Assembly: GCA_002731275.1 (NCBI GenBank)
Contig: PCBK01000113.1
Coordinates: 1 to 37,973 of the forward strand
Source of the DNA: Deltaproteobacteria bacterium
GTDB taxonomy: Bacteria > Myxococcota_C > UBA6777
Reading direction: 5' to 3'
Length of the DNA stretch: 37,973 bases
The stretch's first letter is position 1. Every line of letters begins with the position of its first letter. A program made the translations under genes and the position numbers. This document shows, one piece after another, positions 16,982-24,254 of the stretch. The notes under the pieces were generated by a model. The model did not search any database and was not told the DNA's origin. It was given only the letters and a program-made list of their open reading frames with translations.

Positions 16982-17204
16982 GCCTCTCTATCCACAAGAG
17001 TTTCGGTGAACAACTCCCCCCAAAGGCAGAAAAACAAGCTTCCCCCTAATTGACCGTCGTTGTAGCGATGTAGCTTACCCCGAACTCACGTTACAAGGAA
17101 AACATTCCCGAAGCAAATTGTGCAACGAACTCTCCCCTTTCTCGTTCGACATCCTCCGGTATGCGTGTTGTATGTCACCGACACACAAATTGCTTTGGAC
17201 AGCC
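16982..17204. other. Convergent intergenic region
   Basis: This 223-base gap separates the macro-domain gene from the convergent oxygenase gene. I see no open frame with an SD and no strong terminator hairpin. Confidence 0.5.
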
Positions 17205-19580
17205 CTACATTGACTCTAACAGTTCTTCGACTTCCTTAAGGCGCAATTGTTTCACACCAAAAGCCAAGCATTTGGCTTTGTAAGTCGCACGATTCTTCGT
17301 GAGGACAAGAGTAAAGGGACGCCCTTTCCTTTCTGTCTCATGATCGACATCGAGGTTCTGCATATCAATAATGCGATGAAGATGTTTTCTTCGCTCTTTG
17401 GCCAAAGGTAAGCGACAAGTCTTCGAAGCTGGATCCAACAAAAAATCCTGTAAGGCCTTGCAATTAATACACGAACAATTCAACTTCTTGTTAATCTTCC
17501 AATCCTTCGGCACCGGAACAGGCTTCGCAGTCAAACGCTTGAGCTGCTCAACACAATGTCCCATCAAAAACCGAAGCGCCTCATCTCCAACTCCACGCAC
17601 ATGCTCATCAGCAAAACACTGTTTCACGAGCGGAACCAGTACATCCAACACGGGATAATTTCCAGGTTCTTCTGTTATGTATTCGGTATAGGATTCTAAT
17701 AATTCAGTGTGCTCCAACACACATAAAGCCCGTAACACATTCCGACAACTATCTATTCGTGCTAACAATCCCTCCGATTCACGAACGTCTTTTCCCTTTC
17801 GCTCTACGTCAAAACGCTTGATACCTTCAACAAAATCAAAAGAGATGTTCCAACACACCTCGAACTGCCCATCTCCCCATTCTTCAGGGAGTAAACAAAT
17901 GTCAGCAAAGAGTCGGGCAAGGTGACGAAGGGTGTAGGAAACACGTGCGCGACTAGGTACAGAGAAAAGAGTTTGGATCTCTTTTGCCGCCTTGTACCAA
18001 CCAACTTCATCAAAGATTTGCAAGAGCAACTCAGCTTCTGAACCATGATGATGAAAAGGCAGTATATCTCGAATACACCGTAAACAAAGATCATATGCAC
18101 CGATCGCGTACAAACCCTGAAGCACCATCTTGGTGTGTAGATACTCCTCACCTCTCATCCAAAGATCAAAACCTTTCGGAATCGACCACCTCTTGAAGAG
18201 CTCAAGGGCCAGTTCGCGTAGCTCAGCTCTTTCGGTCGCACTGTTGGCTTGTATACACATATCCAGAAACGCTGGAACAGCACTCTTCATCCCTTCCGTA
18301 AGAAGCACAAAAAAACGCCTTTCCTTTGGCCACAAGACGATCATACCATGTCGATACCATCGCTCCATGGAGACCCCTGCGTTCCCAGAAGCCTCTTCAA
18401 CCTCTTGCCTCGAATCAAAACCGTCAAAGTCCCGACCTGTAAGGATCTCCCACTCATACAAACAAAGCGTTCCAAAAGGCACCTCCCTACCAGACAAATC
18501 AAACCAGTGCGAAAGCTCCAAGGTCTCATCGTAAACTTCATCCATCTCAACACTCTCGTCATCGAGAATGTCATCCTCATCGTAATCATCCCACCGACGC
18601 CGTCCATATCGATATCTATAATGATCTTGCAGTGTATCCTCGTCAGGTGTTCCTGATTGCCAGCACTCCATCAAGGCTAAGTGAACATCCATATCAAGCT
18701 TGTCAGCGAGTCTTGAAAGCACTTCGAGACGGGTCTTATCTTCCCCTTTTAGAGCATGAACATCCAACCCGGCTTCTGAGTATTGATGGACAAGAGGAAT
18801 CGCAAGTTTGTCAGGAGAATCTTCCCCTTTGAAAATATTCTCCAGGAGTGGAGCTAACATAGCAATCGATTCGTCATACTCGGGAGCATGAACATCAACG
18901 TTCGTTTCGGTGATGAAGAGATTGTATACAATACAGATGCGATATCCTTCGGTGACAGGCTTGACCTCGTGTTGGCAGTCTGTATAAAAAGCACCATATT
19001 GCAATTGAAACTTTGAATCAAAACCACCAAAGTCAATGACTTTAGTCTGACCATCGTGATGAATATGAAGCTGACCGCCTTCATGAGCAGACGGAAGCGA
19101 CAATACAAAAGTCGCAAACATACCGTCTTCTTTCTCTGAGTCACGGTGGGGAACAAAAAAACACCCCTCTTCGTAAATCAGCATTTTGTAAGCATCATAT
19201 TCGACAGAATGTTCGACCTCAAAAGCACTCACACATCGGCTCACAAGGGTATCGACAAGCTCAAACCACACCGGATTTTCGATCGAAATAAGTGCAGGAT
19301 CGAGTTGCCAGACACGGCGCACGTTTGTATCAAGAATAGTCTCCTCACCACGACCATATGGGGCAGGCTCGGCAATAGCTATCAACTTTTGTGCATCATC
19401 GGGTTTGATGGGAAAAGACAACTCACCAACACCTTCAACAATCATCCCAGGAAGCACAACAGTGTGTTGCCCAGAAGTACAAAAAATTGCTGATTCACTT
19501 AATCCTTCAAGAACCTGTTGCACCTCTTCATACATGTCTTTGAGTACATCAAATGTTGGGGGAATTTCTTGTATCCTCAC
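17205..19580 (-). CDS. 2-oxoglutarate/Fe(II) oxygenase (prolyl 4-hydroxylase-like) with long helical C-terminal part
   Basis: This is a 791-residue protein. The N-terminal third is a P4H-type jelly-roll dioxygenase: iron ligands His145 and Asp147 in PHRDSEKEDG, distal His204 in DCQHEV, and the 2-oxoglutarate Arg214 in EGYRI. The roughly 480-residue middle is acidic and helix-rich, with no recognised domain. The last 100 residues carry CSCINC, a further Cys and a conserved-looking Arg/Lys/His segment. From memory, a similar oxygenase-plus-C-terminal-Cys layout occurs in fungal proteins, suggesting eukaryote-like ancestry. GTG at 19580 is chosen because AAGGAG lies 7 bases upstream; a GTG at 19601 would overlap that SD. 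It is the only minus-strand gene between the NRPS and PKS. The hydroxylated target is unknown. Confidence 0.8.
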   Translation of the reverse strand: MRIQEIPPTFDVLKDMYEEVQQVLEGLSESAIFCTSGQHTVVLPGMIVEGVGELSFPIKPDDAQKLIAIAEPAPYGRGEETILDTNVRRVWQLDPALISIENPVWFELVDTLVSRCVSAFEVEHSVEYDAYKMLIYEEGCFFVPHRDSEKEDGMFATFVLSLPSAHEGGQLHIHHDGQTKVIDFGGFDSKFQLQYGAFYTDCQHEVKPVTEGYRICIVYNLFITETNVDVHAPEYDESIAMLAPLLENIFKGEDSPDKLAIPLVHQYSEAGLDVHALKGEDKTRLEVLSRLADKLDMDVHLALMECWQSGTPDEDTLQDHYRYRYGRRRWDDYDEDDILDDESVEMDEVYDETLELSHWFDLSGREVPFGTLCLYEWEILTGRDFDGFDSRQEVEEASGNAGVSMERWYRHGMIVLWPKERRFFVLLTEGMKSAVPAFLDMCIQANSATERAELRELALELFKRWSIPKGFDLWMRGEEYLHTKMVLQGLYAIGAYDLCLRCIRDILPFHHHGSEAELLLQIFDEVGWYKAAKEIQTLFSVPSRARVSYTLRHLARLFADICLLPEEWGDGQFEVCWNISFDFVEGIKRFDVERKGKDVRESEGLLARIDSCRNVLRALCVLEHTELLESYTEYITEEPGNYPVLDVLVPLVKQCFADEHVRGVGDEALRFLMGHCVEQLKRLTAKPVPVPKDWKINKKLNCSCINCKALQDFLLDPASKTCRLPLAKERRKHLHRIIDMQNLDVDHETERKGRPFTLVLTKNRATYKAKCLAFGVKQLRLKEVEELLESM

Positions 19581-19735
19581 AAAAGCTCTCCTTTCTCGCA
19601 CATTTCAACCACGACACACTTGTTTCAAAGCAACCAAATGACAGATGGTAATGGCCTCTTCACAACCATGCCGAGAACAACTTGTTTCGTCAAGTCCAGC
19701 CCGCAGCCACACGCCAAAGGCGTCGAATGCAGGGT

Positions 19736-19780
19736 TTGGGGGGCGCTGTCCCCCAAGCGGGTGTGGGTGGCAAACCCACA
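19736..19780. repeat. Pair of perfect hairpins
   Basis: TTGGGGG (19736-19742)/CCCCCAA (19750-19756), with a 7-base loop, is followed 5 bases later by TGTGGGT (19762-19768)/ACCCACA (19774-19780) with loop GGCAA. They resemble a dispersed palindromic (REP-like) element at the edge of the repeat tract. Confidence 0.55.
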
Positions 19781-19807
19781 AAGCCAAACAAAGCATCGCC
19801 AACAGCA

Positions 19808-19878
19808 AGGGCAAGCGGAGCGCGCCAGCCAGCAAGGGCAAGCGGAGCGCGCCAGTAGGGGCAAGCGGAGCGCGCCAG
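19808..19878. repeat. Tandem repeat, three units with core GCAAGCGGAGCGCGCCAG
   Basis: Copies lie at about 19808-19828, 19835-19855 and 19859-19878, with near-perfect identity over 20 bases and short variable joints. Each begins GGGCAAG, the reverse complement of the CTTGCCC in the following 20-bp repeat. The two arrays are therefore related in opposite orientation and meet at the palindrome at 19881-19902. Confidence 0.75.
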
Positions 19879-19893
19879 TAAGGGCAAGTGGCA

Positions 19894-20074
19894 ACTTGCC
19901 CTCCTCTCCGACAACTTGCCCTCCTCTCCGACGACTTGCCCTCCTCTCCGACAACTTGCCCTCCTCTCCGACAACTTGCCCTCCTCTCCGACGACTTGCC
20001 CTCCTCCCCGACAACTGAGTGACTACAAGTGGCAACTTGCCCTCCTCTCCGACGACTTGCCATCCTCCCAGACA
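19894..20074. repeat. 20-bp tandem repeat, six contiguous plus two further copies
   Basis: The unit is ACTTGCCCTCCTCTCCGACA or ...GACG. Six units run without gap from 19894 to 20013. After a 21-base interruption two more follow (20035-20054 and 20055-20074, the last with 3-4 changes). The final A/G alternates between copies. Just before the array AGGGCAAGT (19881-19889), GGCA and ACTTGCCCT (19894-19902) form a perfect 9-bp palindrome. The same CAAGT-GGCA-ACTTG pivot recurs at 20026-20039 before the last two copies. There are no spacers, so it is not a CRISPR. It may be a variable-number repeat affecting PKS expression. Confidence 0.85.
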
Positions 20075-20253
20075 ACGGAGTGACAACAAGTAAAAACTTG
20101 CCTAGTAGCCACAAAGTAACAACACCTCCCTCCCCCCCAAAATCTCACACAGAATCAAGCCAACCCAACAAAAAAGACATGACATTTGCGCCGTCAAATG
20201 ATACAACCGACAAGCATTTGCATTGCGGTGACATCGAAGTATCAGGAAGGCAC

Positions 20254-23200
20254 ATGAGTCAAACTCAAGACCAACAACAACTACACTCTGAAGAACTCGA
20301 AGGCTCTGCCGACATTGCCGTTGTCGGTATGGCAGGTGCCTTCCCTGGCGCACACAATATCCACGACTATTGGCAACGACTACACGACCAACAAGAGAAC
20401 ATCACCTTCTTCAACAAAGATGAACTCCTACAAGCTGGACTCCCACCCGAACTCATCGACAACCCTGCCTTTGTCCCCGCAAGAGGCATCTTCGAAGACG
20501 CACCCTACTTCGATGAATCATTCTTCGGCATGAGCCCCAAACAAGCACAGCTCACAGACCCACAACACCGAAAATTCCTCGAATGCTGCTGGCACGCACT
20601 CGAACACGCTGGCTATACACCAGAAGCATTCAATGGCAGCATCGGCGTATACGCTGGCTGCTCCGCCAACACATACCTGATCAACAACCTCCTCCCACAA
20701 CAAGATGTCCTCGAATCACTCGGTGGATTACAAGCCATCCTCGCCAACGATAAAGACCATCTCGCCACATTCACCTCCTACAAACTCGGACTCACTGGAC
20801 CAAGCCTCACCATCCAAACAGCCTGTTCAACCTCTCTCGTCGCCCTCCAGATCGCCTGTATGAGCCTCCTCAATTACCAATGTGACATGGCCCTCACAGG
20901 CGGCGTCTCCGTCGCCGCCCCCATGAAAGGGGGACACCTCCACAGAAACGGTGACATCCTCTCCGCCGATGGACACTGCCGCGCATTTGATGCCAGCTCC
21001 ACCGGGACCGTCAGCGGAGACGGCGTCGGTGTCGTCGTCCTCAAAAGACTCGAAGACGCCATCGATGAAGGTGACACCATTCACGCAATCATCAAAGCCG
21101 CCGCCATCAACAACGATGGAGACCAAAAAGTCGCCTACACAGCCCCCAGCGTCGATGGACAGGCAGAGGTCATCTCCACCGCCCTCACACTCGCTGACAT
21201 CTCACCCACATCCATCTCATACATCGAAGCACATGGAACAGGTACAGCGCTCGGTGACCCCATCGAAATCACCGCCCTCACTCAAGCCTACAGAGAAGAA
21301 ACTGACAACACCGGCTTCTGCGCAATCGGTTCCGTCAAAACCAATATCGGACACCTCAACGCCGCCTCCGGTATCGCAGGCGTCATCAAAACCATCCTCG
21401 CACTCCAACACAAAACAATCCCTGCAAGCCTCCACTTCTCATCACCCAACCCACAAATCCAATTCGACAAAACACCCTTCTACGTGAACACACACACGAA
21501 ACCATGGGAAGATGTGCCCCTTCCAAGACGTGCAGGCGTCAGCTCATTCGGCGCAGGAGGGACCAACGCACACGTCATCCTCGAAGAAGCACCCTCCTTC
21601 TTCCCACTCCCACAAGAAGAAACACCCCAACTCTTCCTCCTCTCCTCACACAAAGCTGAACACCTCCAGACCATCCACACAGACCTCATCGACACACTCC
21701 AAACACACGACGATTGGTCCCTGCCAGACATCGCTTACACCCTCCAAGAAGGCCGACGTGAACAACCTTATCGCGCTTCGTTTGTCGCGACCCATCACAG
21801 AGAATTGGTCGACCAATTACAACAACACAAACACGTACAACCCCCTCCCGCCGCAATGAACCGACCAGAGGTCGTCTTCTTGTGTGCTGGACAAGGATTC
21901 CAAAAATCCGGCATGGGCGCCTCGTGGTTCCATCATGACGCCCACTTCCAGACACACCTCACGACCTGTCGGGATATCATCCTCGCCAAACAAGGATTTG
22001 ACCTGTTTGAACACCTCTACCGCACCCCACCAGACGAAGACACCGCACTCGATGAACAACATATCAGCGCACCCGCGATCTTCAGTCTCTCTTACGCCCT
22101 CGCCAAAACACTCGAAGAGTACGGCATCCAACCGGATATTTTACTCGGTCATAGCGCAGGTGAATACACCGCCGCTTGCCTCGCAGGTGTGTTCGATGTG
22201 GAGACCGCTCTCAGCCTACTCGCGACACGGGCAAAGCTCCTCAAAACACTCCCCCAAGCGACCGGCCTCTACGTCCACTGTGACCTCGACGAAGCGCTCT
22301 CCTTACAACGCGAAGGCGTACACCTCTCACTCGTCAATGGACCCAAAGCCTGTGTCTTCACAGGCGCACCAGAGACCATCGCCCACTTCGAAGCAGAGGT
22401 CTCAAAACAACACAACACCAAACAACTGCGGATCACTGCGGCGTTCCATAGTGCGCTGATGGACCCAATTATCGACGCCTTCAGAGCAGAAGCCCAACAG
22501 TATACCTACCACCCACCGCAGCGTTCGATGCTCTCAGGAGTCACAGGGACATATCTCACCCACCTCGACGCCAACGCCGAATACTGGGTCAAACACCTAC
22601 AACAGATGGTCCGCTACGACCAAGCATTCTCCACACTCGCCCCCAAAGAAAAAGCCCTATACGTCGAGTTAGGTCCCAGACACTCCGTCGGAGGTATCGC
22701 TAGACACAATCTCCCATCACCTGAGGTCTTCTCTCCCCTCAAATACGATGGGACAGACAAAGAACACGATGAAGGGATCAGCCTTCAGGTGCTCGGTGAA
22801 GGCTGGTGTCTCGGACTCCCCCTCAGCACAAATGCCCTCCATGACAAACCCAGGAGACGACTGCCTCTCCCTCCCAGACCCTTCAGTCGAAACAAACACT
22901 GGCTCGACGCCCCCAACGCGCAGTCACCAAAGATGGGCTATGTGACCTCGGAGAATACGCCCAAAGGGACACAGACAGACAGCACAGGGAAGACACCGAG
23001 ACCCACACTCGCGATACCCTACGACGCACCACGTGGACACGTCGAAGAAGTCCTCGCGTCGATCAGCGGTGAGCTGCTCGGCTTCGATGGGATTGGTCGA
23101 CAAGATCCCTTCTTGGAGCTGGGTGGGGATTCGTTATTTGTCCTCCGTCTCATTGAACGCGCAGAGAAAGCACTCAAATGTCAACTCCCACAAGAGGCAG

Positions 23201-24153
23201 CCTTTCAAGGTGTAGACGTCGCGGCGCTCGCGGAGTATATATCTGCACATCTAACAAACAAGCGGACTGAACGGACGTCGACACACACACACATTCTGAT
23301 CCCGATGAGAAGGACTGGCAGTCGACCCCCCTTGTACTTTGTGCATCCAGCAGCAGGTGTGGTCTTTCCTTACTTCGAGCTGGCCCGACAGCTCGGACCA
23401 GAGCAACCATTCTACGGTGTACAGGCGCTCGGTCTGGATGGACAGACATCACCAGATCACACCGTCGAAGAGATGGCTCGTCATTACATAGAGGCAATCA
23501 GAGCCCATCAACCGAAAGGGCCGTATCACATTGGTGCGTTCTCCTTTGGAGCATTGGTCGCCTACGAGATGGCCTTACAGCTCGAAGACCTCGGAGAAGA
23601 AGTCGGCGTACTCGCCTTACTCGATGAATCTGCGCCGATCAAAGGGTTCAGGCCCGGCTTATTGAGCGTCGCGCAGCTGTTTTTGGGCAACGCAGGCAAA
23701 TCATTCTTAAAGCATTATCACGACCATCTGTACTTGAGTCAGCGGACCAAGAAGAAGGGACTGTTTGGTGTGAGACAGGCATGGCAGATGTTCTTGGAGC
23801 GTTCGGCGATGGCGACAATCATCCCAGAGGAGTCACTGCTTGAGACCTTCGAACAGCCAGCGCTACACGCAATGGCGGAGCTATTTTTTATCCATTTACG
23901 GGCGAACTTCACGTACACACCGAGGCGAGCTTACAAAGGTGATGTGTTGTTGTGTAAGTCCGAGTGGTGGAAGGACAGAAGTTGGTGGTCAAAAGCCGCT
24001 CGTGTGCCTGATATGGGATGGAGTCAGTTGATCAAGGGGGAGATTGTGATCGAGCACTTTGCGTGTGACCACCTCGCGCTGCTACGCAAACCCTATGTCC
24101 GCGATGTCGCAGCATATATCACGGAGGCCATGACAAACAAAAGACAACGGTGA
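20254..24153 (+). CDS. Type I polyketide synthase module, KS-AT-ACP-TE
   Basis: This is a 1299-residue single-module PKS. The ketosynthase (about 20-445) has Cys191 in TACSTS, His327 in EAHGTG and His367 in NIGHL, a complete catalytic triad. The acyltransferase (about 540-830) has Ser634 in GHSAGE and an AAFHS motif (His732), which fits malonyl-CoA rather than methylmalonyl-CoA. The carrier protein has Ser960 in GGDS. The thioesterase (about 1020-1290) has Ser1097 in FSFGA, Asp1124 and His1273 in CDH. There is no KR, DH or ER, so the added unit should stay a beta-ketone until release. ATG 20254 follows AGGAAGG; earlier in-frame ATGs (20179, 20029) lack an SD. The N-terminal 19 residues are acidic/Gln-rich and could dock with the basic NRPS tail. 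It is probably the terminal module of the same pathway. Confidence 0.93.
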   Translation: MSQTQDQQQLHSEELEGSADIAVVGMAGAFPGAHNIHDYWQRLHDQQENITFFNKDELLQAGLPPELIDNPAFVPARGIFEDAPYFDESFFGMSPKQAQLTDPQHRKFLECCWHALEHAGYTPEAFNGSIGVYAGCSANTYLINNLLPQQDVLESLGGLQAILANDKDHLATFTSYKLGLTGPSLTIQTACSTSLVALQIACMSLLNYQCDMALTGGVSVAAPMKGGHLHRNGDILSADGHCRAFDASSTGTVSGDGVGVVVLKRLEDAIDEGDTIHAIIKAAAINNDGDQKVAYTAPSVDGQAEVISTALTLADISPTSISYIEAHGTGTALGDPIEITALTQAYREETDNTGFCAIGSVKTNIGHLNAASGIAGVIKTILALQHKTIPASLHFSSPNPQIQFDKTPFYVNTHTKPWEDVPLPRRAGVSSFGAGGTNAHVILEEAPSFFPLPQEETPQLFLLSSHKAEHLQTIHTDLIDTLQTHDDWSLPDIAYTLQEGRREQPYRASFVATHHRELVDQLQQHKHVQPPPAAMNRPEVVFLCAGQGFQKSGMGASWFHHDAHFQTHLTTCRDIILAKQGFDLFEHLYRTPPDEDTALDEQHISAPAIFSLSYALAKTLEEYGIQPDILLGHSAGEYTAACLAGVFDVETALSLLATRAKLLKTLPQATGLYVHCDLDEALSLQREGVHLSLVNGPKACVFTGAPETIAHFEAEVSKQHNTKQLRITAAFHSALMDPIIDAFRAEAQQYTYHPPQRSMLSGVTGTYLTHLDANAEYWVKHLQQMVRYDQAFSTLAPKEKALYVELGPRHSVGGIARHNLPSPEVFSPLKYDGTDKEHDEGISLQVLGEGWCLGLPLSTNALHDKPRRRLPLPPRPFSRNKHWLDAPNAQSPKMGYVTSENTPKGTQTDSTGKTPRPTLAIPYDAPRGHVEEVLASISGELLGFDGIGRQDPFLELGGDSLFVLRLIERAEKALKCQLPQEAAFQGVDVAALAEYISAHLTNKRTERTSTHTHILIPMRRTGSRPPLYFVHPAAGVVFPYFELARQLGPEQPFYGVQALGLDGQTSPDHTVEEMARHYIEAIRAHQPKGPYHIGAFSFGALVAYEMALQLEDLGEEVGVLALLDESAPIKGFRPGLLSVAQLFLGNAGKSFLKHYHDHLYLSQRTKKKGLFGVRQAWQMFLERSAMATIIPEESLLETFEQPALHAMAELFFIHLRANFTYTPRRAYKGDVLLCKSEWWKDRSWWSKAARVPDMGWSQLIKGEIVIEHFACDHLALLRKPYVRDVAAYITEAMTNKRQR

Positions 24154-24198
24154 ATTCACCCAAAAAGGGGCTTTCTATTGTCAGAATGAGATGGTACT

Positions 24199-24228
24199 TT
24201 GATCGACATTCTTAACGATACGTAAGAT
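24199..24228 (+). promoter_or_regulatory. Candidate promoter of the hybrid kinase gene
   Basis: TTGATC (24199-24204), an 18-base spacer and TAAGAT (24223-24228) lie 26 bases before the start codon. The short gap after the PKS holds no strong terminator (only CCC-AAAAA-GGG near 24160), so read-through from the PKS is also possible. Confidence 0.4.
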
Positions 24229-24254
24229 TCACATGTAGGTTTTGGGAGTAAAGT

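Larger units (their letters stand above)
19581..20253. other. Long divergent intergenic region with repeats, between oxygenase and PKS genes
   Basis: This 673-base region has no credible gene. From left to right it holds about 150 bases of ordinary sequence, two strong hairpins (19736-19756 and 19762-19780), three copies of a GCAAGCGGAGCGCGCCAG unit, a palindromic junction, eight 20-bp units, and about 180 bases leading to the PKS. The PKS frame stays open upstream to 20029. The 20-bp unit is not a multiple of three, and only the ATG at 20254 has a good SD, so I treat the extension as non-coding. Promoters for both flanking genes must lie here but I cannot place them. Confidence 0.6.

Noticed and set aside
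19894-20074. CRISPR array
   Set aside because: The 20-bp units are directly contiguous with no spacers, and no cas gene is present.
20029-20253. N-terminal extension of the PKS through the repeats
   Set aside because: The frame is open, but the 20-bp unit changes frame at each copy and only ATG 20254 has an SD; domain homology starts just after it.
15298-20253. Transposon or insertion sequence carrying the genes between NRPS and PKS
   Set aside because: No transposase, integrase, terminal inverted repeats or target duplication was found at the borders; only composition and context hint at insertion.
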